A stretch of 64,000 bases of DNA from positions 930,001 through 994,000 of the forward strand of contig NZ_CP192599.1 of the NCBI RefSeq assembly GCF_050632385.1, written 5' to 3'. This DNA is from Humitalea sp050632385 (GTDB lineage Bacteria > Pseudomonadota > Alphaproteobacteria > Acetobacterales > Acetobacteraceae). Below are positions 24,756-33,881 of the stretch, piece after piece (the stretch's first letter is position 1; each line of letters opens with the position of its first letter). The notes beneath the pieces were generated by a model. The model had not been told where the DNA came from and did no database searches. It saw only the letters and a list, made by a program, of their open reading frames with translations. The position numbers were made by a program, and so were the translations under genes.

Positions 24756-27212
24756 TTGGACACCACGATCGCTCCCAACGGAGCCCCGTTGCATCCACCC
24801 AGGTCACCGAAGGGCGCCGCCGCAAAGCGACCAACCGCCTTGCCGCGCTTCGAACGTGCCCGATGGGCCGGGTTGTTGCCCCTGGCCGCCGTCCTCGTGC
24901 CTTTGTCCATCCTCGTCGTGGTCGGCTGGCTGAATTGGCGCGCGGTCTGGGACGACGCGCGGTCACAGGTCCTTCGCGCCGCCGAGACGGCCGCCGAATA
25001 CGGCGCAAGGACGCTCGAGAGCTACAGCCTGGCGGCCGGGCGCCTGAACGACCGCTTGCGCGGCCTGTCGGACGCTGACATTCGTGAGAATGAAGAGGCC
25101 CTGCACCAGGAATTGCGGCGCATCGGCGCCGATCTCTCCCAAAGCGACCTTGCGTATGTCGTCGATCGCGACGGCTATCCCCTGCTCACCAGCAACCTGT
25201 TTCCCGTGCCGCGCGACGCGACCTTGGCCGATCGCGATTATTTCCAGGCGCTCAAAGGCCCTGTGCCACCGGCCGTCCATATCAGCGAGGTCTTGATCGG
25301 TCGCTTCGACGGCCGCCTGCTGTTCTCCGTCAGCCGACGTCGCCGCGACACCGGCAACCCCCCCACCGCCGACGGGTTCGATGGCGTCGTCCTGGTCTCG
25401 GTCAGCCCGCTGACATTGGCGGATGGCATGCGCCGCCTGCTCGCGGAACCGACCGACCGGATGGCCTTCGTGCGGGAGGATGGGTACGGCATCACGACGA
25501 CCAGCGGCGCCATGAACCCCGGCCAGCCGCTGACCTGGATCCCGCCGCAAAGCCCGTTCCACACCTTCGCAGCCGAGGGCGCGCATAGCGCGGTGTATCT
25601 CTCCCGCACCATCATGCCGGGCACGACCGCGCTGCTCGCCATGCAGCGCATCGAGGGCTTTCCGGTCTATGCGGTCACCATCCGCCCGGGCGCCGAGATC
25701 ACCGCCCGCTGGTGGAGCATCATGGCGCCCCACCTGGCCTTCGGCATCCCGGCGACGCTCGGCCTGTTCCTGCTCAGCCTGCGGGTCTGGCGCGACCAGC
25801 GCCGGCTGGCGGCGAGCAATGCCGAACTCAGGACCGACAACGACCTCAGCACGGATCGGCTGATCCGTGCCAAGCGCTTCGGCCTGGTCGGCACCTTCGA
25901 ATTCGACCTGCGCACCGGGATCAGCCGGCGATCACCCGAATACATGTCGGTGCATGGGCTCGCGGCGATTGCGACCGAGGAGACCCACGACGACTGGTCC
26001 CGGCGCCTGCATCCCGACGATCGGCAACGTGCCGAGCAGACCCTGTGGGATGCGCTCTCGCAGGAAAGCGGCGCCACCGAATATGCCCAGACCTATCGCA
26101 CCATCACCCCCGAAGGGGAGGTCCGTTGGATCGCCGCGCGGGGAGAGATCACGCGCGACGCCGCAGGGCGCGCCATCCTGCTGCGCGGCGCGCATGTCGA
26201 TGTCACGCCGCTGCGCGCCACGGAACTGGCGCTGGCCGAAAGCGACGCCAGGCTGCGGCTGGCGCAGGAGGCCCTGGGCATCGGCACCTGGGAATGGCTG
26301 CGCCGGACACGATCGCTGACCTGTTCACGCAAGATGGCCGAACTCTGGGGCTTCGATCCGGATGGCGGCGCGATCGGCCTGGGCGCGATGCTGTCGCGCG
26401 TGGATCCGCGGGATCGTCGCCAGTTGAGGCCCCTGCTGACGCTGGACAAGGGCGATGGCACCTTCCGCTGCGAATTCCGCATCCTGCGCCCGCTGTCCCC
26501 CGACGAGACGGAGACAGTCTGGATCGCGGCGCGGGCCAGGCAATTGGCTGCCGCGCAGGCCGTGCATCCCCGCCTCATGGGCGTCGCCTACGACATCACC
26601 GAGCGCAAGCGCACCGAGGAACGGGCGGCGCTGATGGCGCATGAGGTCGAGCACCGGGCCAAGAACGCGCTGGCGGTGGTGTCTGGCCTGTTGCGCATGA
26701 CCAAGGCGGAGAGCGCGGAGGACCTGGTGAACGTGATGGACGGCAGGGTGAGGGCCTTGAGCCGTACGATCGGGCTGCTGGGCAAGGGGCGCTGGTTGGG
26801 GACCGAGTTGCGCGAGATCCTGCAGAGCGAGCTGCAGCCCTTCGAACTTGCCGAATCCGGCGATGGCTTCGAGATGGAGCTGTCCGGCCCCGAGGTTCTG
26901 ATCGATGTGGAGTCGGCGCAGCCCTTGGCCATGGCGTTCCACGAACTGGCCACCAATGCCGCGAAATACGGCGCGCTATCGGTGCCTGGCGGCCGGCTGA
27001 CGATCGACTGGTCGGTTGAAGCCGGGCGCGTGCACCTGCTGTGGCGGGAAAGCGGCGGCCCGCGGGTGGAGGGGCCGCCACAACAGATGGGGTTTGGTTC
27101 CCAGTTGATCAGGATGCTTTTCGAAGGCCAGATCCAAGGCGAAGTCGCGAAACGTTGGGAGCCGGAGGGCCTGGTCTGCGAGATTCGCTTTCCTGTCTGC
27201 CCGCGGCGTTGA
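24756..27212 (+). CDS. HWE-family sensor histidine kinase with periplasmic sensor and PAS domains
   Basis: A large membrane sensor (818 residues). Order: short cytoplasmic N-terminus, first membrane helix (about 38-60), a periplasmic double-Cache-like sensor region to about 320, second helix (about 325-345), two PAS domains (about 370-490 and 495-620), then an HWE/HisKA_2 kinase core. The phospho-accepting His is residue 633 in EVEHRAKNALAVVSGLLRM, followed by the ATP-binding HELATNAAKYGALS. No response regulator is adjacent, as is common for HWE kinases of the general stress or light-response type. The TTG at 24756 has AGGAG five bases upstream; an ATG at 24741 has none, so the TTG is preferred. 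Confidence 0.88.
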   Translation: MDTTIAPNGAPLHPPRSPKGAAAKRPTALPRFERARWAGLLPLAAVLVPLSILVVVGWLNWRAVWDDARSQVLRAAETAAEYGARTLESYSLAAGRLNDRLRGLSDADIRENEEALHQELRRIGADLSQSDLAYVVDRDGYPLLTSNLFPVPRDATLADRDYFQALKGPVPPAVHISEVLIGRFDGRLLFSVSRRRRDTGNPPTADGFDGVVLVSVSPLTLADGMRRLLAEPTDRMAFVREDGYGITTTSGAMNPGQPLTWIPPQSPFHTFAAEGAHSAVYLSRTIMPGTTALLAMQRIEGFPVYAVTIRPGAEITARWWSIMAPHLAFGIPATLGLFLLSLRVWRDQRRLAASNAELRTDNDLSTDRLIRAKRFGLVGTFEFDLRTGISRRSPEYMSVHGLAAIATEETHDDWSRRLHPDDRQRAEQTLWDALSQESGATEYAQTYRTITPEGEVRWIAARGEITRDAAGRAILLRGAHVDVTPLRATELALAESDARLRLAQEALGIGTWEWLRRTRSLTCSRKMAELWGFDPDGGAIGLGAMLSRVDPRDRRQLRPLLTLDKGDGTFRCEFRILRPLSPDETETVWIAARARQLAAAQAVHPRLMGVAYDITERKRTEERAALMAHEVEHRAKNALAVVSGLLRMTKAESAEDLVNVMDGRVRALSRTIGLLGKGRWLGTELREILQSELQPFELAESGDGFEMELSGPEVLIDVESAQPLAMAFHELATNAAKYGALSVPGGRLTIDWSVEAGRVHLLWRESGGPRVEGPPQQMGFGSQLIRMLFEGQIQGEVAKRWEPEGLVCEIRFPVCPRR

Positions 27213-27216
27213 GCTT

Positions 27217-27247
27217 GACAGGGCGTCCCCCTGCGGGCCGCTCCCGC
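27217..27247. repeat. Single copy of the REP-like hairpin element
   Basis: Immediately after the kinase stop the sequence GACAGGGCGTCCCCCTGCGG and following bases resemble the block at 7893-7962 (shared GACAGGGCG start and CCCC/TGCGGG core). It again lies just after a gene end. The match is imperfect, so membership of one repeat family is likely but not proved. Confidence 0.45.
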
Positions 27248-27330
27248 ATCATGCGACGGCCTCAGCCAAGCCATCACGGCGCAGCCAAGGCGATTGCTTG
27301 CAAGGCGTCACTGCCCCAATGCCTCGCCCC

Positions 27331-27513
27331 TCAGTACGCCGGCGGCTTCGGCGGCACGTATTCGCCCGGCATGGGTTGCTGGTACGGCGGGTTGGCCGCG
27401 ATCGCCGCATCCAGCAGCGCCCCCAGGCTCGCGCCCGGCCCGGGCGGCGGGGCCACGACCTGCACGCAGCCCGCCAGGGCCAGCGCCAGCAGGGCGGCGC
27501 GGAGCATGATCAC
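27331..27513 (-). CDS. Small lipoprotein
   Basis: A peptide of about 60 residues with a short signal peptide and lipobox LALAGC (lipidated Cys about residue 16), then a Pro-rich tail ending PPKPPAY. The GTG at 27513 overlaps the stop of the amidohydrolase gene by four bases (GTGA), so the two are probably co-translated; an ATG two codons later is an alternative start. No family recognised. Confidence 0.6.
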   Translation of the reverse strand: MIMLRAALLALALAGCVQVVAPPPGPGASLGALLDAAIAANPPYQQPMPGEYVPPKPPAY

Positions 27514-28688
27514 GCCTGCCTCGGCAGCAACTGCTCGGCCAGGGTCGCCCAGTAGGAGGCGCCGGTCGGCAGGATCGCGTCGTTGAAGTCGTAGCGGGGG
27601 TGATGCACCTGGGGTTCCTGCGGGCCGCGCCCGCCGCCCAGCATGATGTAGGACCCCGGACGTTCGTTCAGCATGAAGGAAAAATCCTCGCCGCCCATGG
27701 TCGGCTTGTCCATCTCGCCCACCCGGGCCTCGCCGACGACCGTGGCGGCGGCGTGGGCGGCGCGGCCGGTCGCCTCGGCCTCGTTGACCGTGGCGGGGTA
27801 GGATCGGCGGAAGCTGACCTCGGCGGTGGCGCCAAAGGCTTCGGCGATACCGGTCGCCAGGCGGTGGACGCCGTTTTCCAGCAGGTCGCCGACCTCGGGC
27901 TTGAACCAGCGCGCGGTGCCGCGCAGCAGCACGGTTTCCGGGATCACGTTCCAGGTGTCGCCGCCCTGGATATGGCCGATGGTGATGACGCCGGCTTCGA
28001 CCGGTTCGACCGTGCGGGCCACGACCGATTGCAAGGCCGTGACGATCTGGGCCGCGATGACGACCGGATCGATGCCCTGGTGCGGCATGGCGCCATGGGC
28101 GCCCTTGCCGCGGATGGTGATCTCGATATTCGCCACAGCCGCCATGACCGGGCCGACTTTCCAGGCAAAGGTGTTTTCCGGCGCCTGGGGCCAGTTGTGC
28201 ATCCCGAAGACCCGATCGACGGGGAAGCGTTCGAACAGGCCTTCCTTCACCATCAACTCGCCTCCGGCCAGGTTTTCTTCCGCTGGCTGGAAGATCAACA
28301 CCACGGTGCCGTCGAAGTTGCGGGTTTCGGCCAGGTATTTGGCGGCGCCCAGCAGCATGGTGGTGTGCCCGTCATGGCCGCAGGCGTGCATTTTGCCGGG
28401 GACGATGCTGGCCCAGGGGGCGCCGGTCGCCTCCAGGATCGGCAGCGCGTCCATGTCGGCGCGCAACCCGATGGCGCGGGGGCTGGTGCCCTGGCCGCGG
28501 ATGATGCCTACGACGCCGGTATGGGCGATGCCGGTCACGACCTCATCAACCCCGAAATCGCGCAGTTTCTGGGCGACGATGGCGCTGGTGCGGTATTCCT
28601 CCAGCCCGATTTCGGGGTGCATGTGGAAATCGCGGCGCCATGCGGTCATCTCGGGGTGGAATTCGGCGATGCGGTTCATCACGGGCAT
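27510..28688 (-). CDS. M20-family metal-dependent amidohydrolase
   Basis: A 392-residue hydrolase of the hippurate hydrolase / N-acyl-amino-acid amidohydrolase group. Metal-binding motifs are visible: HACGHDGH at residues 101-108, the PAEE acidic motif, and later GAHGAMPHQGIDP from the dimerisation domain. It cleaves an N-acyl or amide bond to free an amino acid or amine; the substrate is unknown. The start MPVMN at 28688 was chosen because upstream sequence is antisense to the divergent rplM region. Confidence 0.92.
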   Translation of the reverse strand: MPVMNRIAEFHPEMTAWRRDFHMHPEIGLEEYRTSAIVAQKLRDFGVDEVVTGIAHTGVVGIIRGQGTSPRAIGLRADMDALPILEATGAPWASIVPGKMHACGHDGHTTMLLGAAKYLAETRNFDGTVVLIFQPAEENLAGGELMVKEGLFERFPVDRVFGMHNWPQAPENTFAWKVGPVMAAVANIEITIRGKGAHGAMPHQGIDPVVIAAQIVTALQSVVARTVEPVEAGVITIGHIQGGDTWNVIPETVLLRGTARWFKPEVGDLLENGVHRLATGIAEAFGATAEVSFRRSYPATVNEAEATGRAAHAAATVVGEARVGEMDKPTMGGEDFSFMLNERPGSYIMLGGGRGPQEPQVHHPRYDFNDAILPTGASYWATLAEQLLPRQA

Positions 28689-28859
28689 GGGGCTGGTCCT
28701 TATGCCGCGGCAGGGCTGCGGGCAGGCTAGGCCCGGATCGCGCCTGGCGGAACCCCGGTCACGGGCCTGTGGTAGCATGATACCGCGCGCTTCTTCCCTT
28801 GACCTGTGGCCGGTTTGCGGCCAAACGACGCGCCTCACACCTCTTCCGTATGGAAACCC

Positions 28860-29354
28860 ATGCTCACCACAATCACACGCTCGCTGAAGCCGTCGGAGGT
28901 GACGAAAGGCTGGATGCTGATCGACGCCGACGGCATCGTCCTCGGCCGTCTGGCCGCCTTCGTCGCCAACCGGCTGCGCGGCAAGCACAAGCCCCAGTTC
29001 ACCCCGCATGTCGATTGTGGCGACCATGTCGTCATCATCAACGCCAAGAAGGTGAAGGTCACCGGCAACAAGGCCGAGCAGTCCGTCTTCTATTGGCACA
29101 CCGGCTACGCCGGCGGGATCAAGGAGCGCACGGTGCGTGAACGGCTGGAAGGCCGCTTCCCCGAGCGCGTGGTCGAAAAGGCCGTGGAGCGCATGGTTCC
29201 CCGCGGGCCGTTGGGCCGCGCCCAGATGCGCAACCTGCATGTCTATGCCGGGACCGAACACCCCCACGCCGGCCAGTCGCCCAAGACGGTCGATTTCGCG
29301 GGCCTGAACCGCAAGAACGTCGCGGCCGCCGCCGCCCAAGAAAAGGCTGCCTGA
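28860..29354 (+). CDS. rplM: 50S ribosomal protein L13
   Basis: Large-subunit ribosomal protein of 164 residues, early-assembling on 23S rRNA. Recognisable family motifs are WMLIDADGIVLGRLA, HVDCGDHVVIINAKKV, YWHTGYAGG and MVPRGPLGRAQMRNL. The Ala/Lys-rich C-terminal extension (after KNVAAAAAQEKAA) is typical of alphaproteobacteria. It is followed two bases after its stop by rpsI, the conserved L13-S9 operon, and is divergent from the amidohydrolase gene. Confidence 0.97.
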   Translation: MLTTITRSLKPSEVTKGWMLIDADGIVLGRLAAFVANRLRGKHKPQFTPHVDCGDHVVIINAKKVKVTGNKAEQSVFYWHTGYAGGIKERTVRERLEGRFPERVVEKAVERMVPRGPLGRAQMRNLHVYAGTEHPHAGQSPKTVDFAGLNRKNVAAAAAQEKAA

Positions 29355-29356
29355 TC

Positions 29357-29863
29357 ATGAGCGAGCAGCAGGGCACCCGCAGCCTCGCGGACCTCAAGGA
29401 CCTCGTCGCCGGCACCCCGGCCGAGATCCTGAACAACGTCTCCACCGGCCCGATCTACGTCCGCAAGGTCGATGCCCAGGGCCGTTCCTATGCCACCGGC
29501 CGCCGCAAGGACGCCGTGGCGCGCGTCTGGATCAGCCGCGGCAAGGGCACGATCACCATCAACGACCGCCCCGCCTCGGTGTACTTCGCCCGGCCGGTGC
29601 TGCGGATGCTGATCACGCAGCCGTTCCTGGTTGCCGACCGCTACCAGCAGCTCGACGTGCGCTGCACGGTCAAGGGCGGCGGGCTCTCCGGCCAGGCGGG
29701 CGCGGTGCGTCACGGCATCAGCCGTGCGCTCGTGGCCTTCGAGCCGGAACTGCGCGGCATCCTCAAGAAGGCCGGCTTCATGACGCGCGACCCGCGTACG
29801 GTTGAGCGAAAGAAGTACGGCAAGATGAAGGCCCGCCGGTCCTTCCAGTTCAGCAAGCGCTGA
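29357..29863 (+). CDS. rpsI: 30S ribosomal protein S9
   Basis: Small-subunit ribosomal protein of 168 residues whose C-terminal tail reaches the P-site tRNA. Characteristic parts are SYATGRRKDAVARVWI, the mid-domain GGGLSGQAGAVRHGISRAL and the basic C-terminus KARRSFQFSKR ending in the invariant Lys-Arg. An N-terminal extension of about 35 residues is usual in this class. It forms the L13-S9 operon and is followed by a strong intrinsic terminator. Confidence 0.97.
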   Translation: MSEQQGTRSLADLKDLVAGTPAEILNNVSTGPIYVRKVDAQGRSYATGRRKDAVARVWISRGKGTITINDRPASVYFARPVLRMLITQPFLVADRYQQLDVRCTVKGGGLSGQAGAVRHGISRALVAFEPELRGILKKAGFMTRDPRTVERKKYGKMKARRSFQFSKR

Positions 29864-29886
29864 TCCTTCGGGATCGACGTGGATCA

Positions 29887-29915
29887 GGGGTCGCGGGCAA
29901 CCGCGGCCCCTTTTT
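29887..29915 (+). terminator. Rho-independent terminator of rplM-rpsI
   Basis: GGGGTCGCGG (29887-29896) pairs with CCGCGGCCCC (29901-29910), allowing one T-G wobble in the 10-bp stem, with a four-base loop and five T directly after (29911-29915). It lies 23 bases after the rpsI stop and is the clearest intrinsic terminator in the window. Confidence 0.85.
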
Positions 29916-29933
29916 CATTTTGGGGGGCGGCCG

Positions 29934-31493
29934 ATGGACAGCACAGCGCGCGATATCATCGCCCTCGGCCGGCGCGGTGCCTTGCGCGGCGGGCTGGCGA
30001 TCGCGGCGCTGGCGGCCATGCCGGGTTCGTTGCGGGGGCAGGTGGCGGGCAATCCCTTCAGCCTGGGCGTCGCCAGTGGCGACCCCTGGCCCGATGGCGT
30101 GGTGCTCTGGACCCGGCTGGCGACCGACCCCCTGGCGCTTGGCGGCGGCATGGGCGATGCGGTGGTGGACCTGGGTTGGGAGGTCTCGGCCGACGAGGGG
30201 TTCCGCCGCATCCTGCAAAGCGGCACCGCCCGCGCGACCGTGGACACGGGACATGCCGCGCACGTCGTGGTCGCGGGCCTGGCCCCGGCGCGGCCCTATT
30301 GGTACCGCTTCACCGCCAGGGGCGCGCAAAGCCCGGTCGGCCGCACCCGCACGGCCCCCGCGCCGGGCGATACGCCGGCCCGGCTACGCCTGGTCAACGC
30401 CGGCTGCCAGATGTTCGAACACGGCCACTTCACCGCCTGGCGGCATGTCGCGGCCGAGGCGCCGCTGGACGCGGTCTTCCACTATGGCGACTACATCTAT
30501 GAACGCGGCGCCCGCGCGCCCGGGGTGCGCGGCTGGGGGCCACGGGTGCGCGATCACCTGGGCGGCGATTGCCTGACCCTGGCCGACTACCGCCGCCGCT
30601 ACGCACAATACCGCGCCGAACCGGATCTGCAGGCCGCCCACGCCGCCCACCCCTTCATCGTGACCTTCGATGACCATGAGGTGGAGAACAACTGGGCCGC
30701 CACCCACAGCGGCCGCCGCGACCCCGAGGCGATGTTCCTGCTGCGCCGCGCCGCTGCCTTCCAGGCCTGGCGGGAGAACATGCCGGTGCGCACCGGCTTC
30801 ATCCCGCCCGGGCCGGGCATCGCCATGCACCGCCGCTTCGGCTTCGGCCGCCTGATGACCCTGCACGCGCTGGACACCCGCCAATACCGCGACCCGCAGC
30901 CCTGCAACGACGGCTTCCGCCCACCCTGTGCCGAGGTCGCCCGCCCCGACGCGCAGATGCTGGGCGCGGCACAGGAAGCCTGGCTGCTGGATGGCATCGC
31001 CAGGGCAGGCACGGTCTGGCAGGTGCTGGGACAGCAGGCGATGATGATGCAGCGCGTGCGGGGCGGCGCCGTGTCGATGGACAGTTGGGATGGCTACCCG
31101 GCGGCACGGGCGCGCCTGCTCGCGGGCCTCCGCGACCGGCGTGCCAATGCCGTGGTGCTGACCGGCGATGTCCATGCCGCCTGGGCGGGCACCTTGCGGC
31201 TGGACCCCGACGACCCCGCCAGCCCGGCCGTGGCGAGTGAATTCGTCGGCACATCCATCACCAGCGAAGGCAATGGCAGCGAGACGGTGGGCAATACCGA
31301 TGCCACGCTGGCGGCCAACCCGCACATCGCCTTCTACAACAATCGCCGCGGCTACACGCTGCTGGAGGCGACTCCGCACCGCATGGAGGCGGTGTATCGC
31401 GCCGTGCCCTTCGTCACCCGCCCGGATGCCCCGCTGGAGGATCGCGGGCGGTTCGCCGTGGGACCTGGGCGGCCCGAACCCCGGGCCGTCTAG
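29934..31493 (+). CDS. phoD: Alkaline phosphatase D family protein
   Basis: A 519-residue PhoD-type phosphatase or phosphodiesterase that frees phosphate from organic esters. The N-terminus has RRGALRGGLAIAALAAMPGS, a Tat-like export signal with a twin arginine. The N-terminal domain starts NPFSLGVASGDPWPDGVVLWTR. The metallo-core carries HYGDYIYE, TFDDHEVENNW and LTGDVHAAW, with the expected Asp and His ligands. PhoD enzymes usually bind calcium and iron. It ends in a long perfect inverted repeat. It shares no overlap with rpsI. Confidence 0.92.
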   Translation: MDSTARDIIALGRRGALRGGLAIAALAAMPGSLRGQVAGNPFSLGVASGDPWPDGVVLWTRLATDPLALGGGMGDAVVDLGWEVSADEGFRRILQSGTARATVDTGHAAHVVVAGLAPARPYWYRFTARGAQSPVGRTRTAPAPGDTPARLRLVNAGCQMFEHGHFTAWRHVAAEAPLDAVFHYGDYIYERGARAPGVRGWGPRVRDHLGGDCLTLADYRRRYAQYRAEPDLQAAHAAHPFIVTFDDHEVENNWAATHSGRRDPEAMFLLRRAAAFQAWRENMPVRTGFIPPGPGIAMHRRFGFGRLMTLHALDTRQYRDPQPCNDGFRPPCAEVARPDAQMLGAAQEAWLLDGIARAGTVWQVLGQQAMMMQRVRGGAVSMDSWDGYPAARARLLAGLRDRRANAVVLTGDVHAAWAGTLRLDPDDPASPAVASEFVGTSITSEGNGSETVGNTDATLAANPHIAFYNNRRGYTLLEATPHRMEAVYRAVPFVTRPDAPLEDRGRFAVGPGRPEPRAV

Positions 31494-31531
31494 ACCGCGA
31501 TGCGTTCGCCTTAGCTCACGCATCGCGGTCT
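31492..31531. terminator. Perfect 14-bp inverted repeat at the end of phoD
   Basis: AGACCGCGATGCGT (31492-31505) and ACGCATCGCGGTCT (31518-31531) are exact reverse complements with a 12-base loop. The left arm overlaps the phoD stop. A T-rich stretch (GGCTTGTTGTTTT) follows on the plus strand, so this can terminate phoD and may also end the convergent Spy-like gene. Confidence 0.65.
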
Positions 31532-31593
31532 GGCTTGTTGTTTTGTCGCGTGATTCAGCCCTGCGGCGCATTCGCGCCTACGGCCATCACGCT

Positions 31594-32121
31594 TTAGCCG
31601 CGCCGGGCCGCGTTGCGGGGGGCCGTGGGCGGGCGGTTCACGCGGAACACCGCATCGGCGCCGCGCTGCTGGTCCGGCGACATCGCGTCGTAAAGCGCCT
31701 GGAATGCCGTCGCCAGGCGTTGCAACTGCTGCGCCTGCAATTCGGAAATCTGGGCGTAGTCCTGCATGTTCTCGGCGGCGCTCATCCGGCCGAGCCGGGT
31801 GCCGCGCTGGGCGAAGCGGTCCTGCAGTTCCGTCGCATTGGCGCGCGACACCTGGGCGAACTGGTCCCATTGCGGCTGCTGCGCCGGGGTCACGGCAAGC
31901 TGCGTGCGCAATTGGGTAAGGTAACGCTCCATGCTCTGCCGCATCTGCTCCGGCGTGGCGGCGGCCGGCCGGTGGCGGGATGCGGGCCGGGTCACCGCCG
32001 GGGGGGTGGCCTCGGCGGCGGCGGCGGCATCAGGCGGCGGCGTGCCCTGGGCCATGGCGCCGAGCGGCAGGCTGAGGCCGATGATCAGGGTCGCGAGGCG
32101 GGCTGGACTGAAGCTGCGCAT
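31594..32121 (-). CDS. Spy/CpxP-like periplasmic protein
   Basis: A 175-residue exported protein with a signal peptide (LATLIIGLSLPLGAMAQ), a Pro/Ala-rich linker, then a helical domain. It carries LAVTPAQQPQW, which matches the LTxxQ family motif, and a later QRLATAFQALYDAMSPDQQ. Spy and CpxP are envelope-stress chaperones, but family members with this architecture in alphaproteobacteria are uncharacterised. It converges with phoD. Confidence 0.8.
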   Translation of the reverse strand: MRSFSPARLATLIIGLSLPLGAMAQGTPPPDAAAAAEATPPAVTRPASRHRPAAATPEQMRQSMERYLTQLRTQLAVTPAQQPQWDQFAQVSRANATELQDRFAQRGTRLGRMSAAENMQDYAQISELQAQQLQRLATAFQALYDAMSPDQQRGADAVFRVNRPPTAPRNAARRG

Positions 32122-32362
32122 GTGACGTCTCCGAAGTCAGGAACGGATGGGCGCGTGGCATCCGCGGCCAGCCATCCGTCCAGGGGCAACGCCGCGGCGC
32201 TGCCAAGGTTGCAGCGACGTGCAGTTGACGGCGCGCCCGCCAGGGCAAACATCCCTGGTACGACCCTGGCTGCCATGCGCCGGTCGCGTGCGCCCGCGCC
32301 GTCTCGTCACTTGCATTTCCGCGCCCCAGCCGGTTCCTTCACGCTATCCGCAGGAGCCTGCC

Positions 32363-33331
32363 ATGTCCGCATCCATTCCGACCGTGTTCATCGATGGCGA
32401 AGCCGGCACCACCGGCTTGCAGATGCGCGACCGCCTGGCGCGCAACCCGGCCGTCGCCCTGCGATCCCTGCCCGATGCCGACCGCAAGAACCCCGAGGCC
32501 AAGCGCGCCCTGATGGCGGAGGTCGACCTGGTGGTGATGTGCCTGCCCGATGACGCCGCGCGGGAAACCGCCGCCATGGCCGATTCCTTGGGCGATCGCG
32601 CGCCAAAACTGCTCGATGCCTCGACCGCGCATCGGCAGCACCCGGACTGGGTTTATGGCCTGCCTGAGCTGACGCCGGAGCAGGCCACCGCCATCGCCGG
32701 CGCGCGGCGCGTCGCCGTGCCGGGCTGCTACCCGACCGGTGCGATCCTGTTGCTGCGGCCGCTGGTCGACGCCGGGCTGATCCCGGCCGACTTCCCGATC
32801 TCGGTCAACGCCGTCTCCGGCTACAGCGGCGGCGGCAAGGCGATGATCGCGGCCTATGAGGCACGGACGGCGCCGGATTTCGAGTTGTATGGCCTATCGC
32901 TCAGCCACAAGCACGTGCCGGAACTGCACCGCTATTCGGGGCTGACGCGCCGGCCGATCTTCGTGCCCTCGGTGGCCGATTACGCACAGGGGATGATCGA
33001 CAGCATCCCGCTGCACCTGGACCTGCTGCCGGGGTCGCCGAGCCCCGCCGACCTGCAGGCCGTGCTCGCCGCGCGCTATGCCGGCCAGCCCTTCGTGCGG
33101 GTGATCGACGCCCCCGCATCGGGCAAGATCGAGCCGGAGGCGCAGAACGGCACCAACAACATCGACCTGATGGTCTTCGGCCACCCGACACAGCGCCAGG
33201 CGGTGCTGGTCGCGCGCTACGACAACCTGGGCAAGGGGGCCTCCGGCGCCGCGGCGCAATGCCTGGGGCTGATGCTGGGCATCGCGGTCGAGACGTCCTT
33301 GCCCGGCGCGCGCGTCAAGGTGGCCGCGTGA
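32363..33331 (+). CDS. argC: N-acetyl-gamma-glutamyl-phosphate reductase (type 2)
   Basis: Cytosolic NADPH-dependent enzyme of arginine biosynthesis that reduces N-acetylglutamyl phosphate to the semialdehyde. At 322 residues it matches the shorter type-2 ArgC. The N-terminal nucleotide-binding segment contains FIDGEAGTTGLQ, and the catalytic Cys lies in VAVPGCYPTGAILLL. SGYSGGGKAMI is also characteristic. CAGGAG precedes the ATG at 32363; the in-frame upstream extension is not conserved-looking. It overlaps the next gene by four bases. Confidence 0.94.
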   Translation: MSASIPTVFIDGEAGTTGLQMRDRLARNPAVALRSLPDADRKNPEAKRALMAEVDLVVMCLPDDAARETAAMADSLGDRAPKLLDASTAHRQHPDWVYGLPELTPEQATAIAGARRVAVPGCYPTGAILLLRPLVDAGLIPADFPISVNAVSGYSGGGKAMIAAYEARTAPDFELYGLSLSHKHVPELHRYSGLTRRPIFVPSVADYAQGMIDSIPLHLDLLPGSPSPADLQAVLAARYAGQPFVRVIDAPASGKIEPEAQNGTNNIDLMVFGHPTQRQAVLVARYDNLGKGASGAAAQCLGLMLGIAVETSLPGARVKVAA

Positions 33332-33852
33332 CAGTCCCGCCGCTGTATCTGTTCGAGGGGCGTGCCCCCCTCATCGCCGCCACCGCCTTCATCGCGCCGA
33401 CCGCCGCGGTGATCGGCGATGTCACGATCGGTGAGGGCAGTTCCGTCTGGTATCATTGCGTGCTGCGCGGCGACACGAACTTCATCCGGGTCGGCGCGCG
33501 CACCAATATCCAGGACGGCACCATCGTCCATGTGAATGCCGGCGCCGAACCCACCATCATCGGCGATGACGTGACCATCGGGCATGCCGCGATCATCCAC
33601 GCCTGCACGCTGGAAGACCGTGCCTTTGTCGGCATGGGCGCCCTGGTGCTGGATCGTGCGGTGATCGAAAGCGGCGGCGTGCTGGCCGCGGGTTCGGTGC
33701 TGCCGCCGGGCAAGCGGATCGGCGCCGACGAATTGTGGGTCGGCAATCCGGCGCAGAAGGTGCGCGTGCTGGATGACGCCGGTCGCGCGCGTTTCGCGCG
33801 CAATGCGCCAAACTATGCCAAACTCGCCCAGCGCTACATCAAGGACAGATAG
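33328..33852 (+). CDS. Gamma-carbonic anhydrase family hexapeptide protein
   Basis: A 174-residue left-handed beta-helix protein of the gamma-carbonic anhydrase/YrdA group (PTAAVIGDVTIGEGSSVWYHCVLRGD, later IGHAAIIHACTLEDRAFVGMGA). The zinc-type histidines are visible in VHVNAG, TIGHAAIIHAC and nearby. Activity is uncertain, as for most YrdA-like proteins. The GTG start overlaps the argC stop by four bases (GTGA), linking the two genes. Confidence 0.9.
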   Translation: MTVPPLYLFEGRAPLIAATAFIAPTAAVIGDVTIGEGSSVWYHCVLRGDTNFIRVGARTNIQDGTIVHVNAGAEPTIIGDDVTIGHAAIIHACTLEDRAFVGMGALVLDRAVIESGGVLAAGSVLPPGKRIGADELWVGNPAQKVRVLDDAGRARFARNAPNYAKLAQRYIKDR

Positions 33853-33881
33853 CGCCGGCCTGCCAGGATGGGATTGCCGCC

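Noticed and set aside
27600..28730. 376-codon plus-strand frame
   Set aside because: Antisense to the M20 amidohydrolase gene, whose metal motifs are intact. Composition is typical of a shadow frame.
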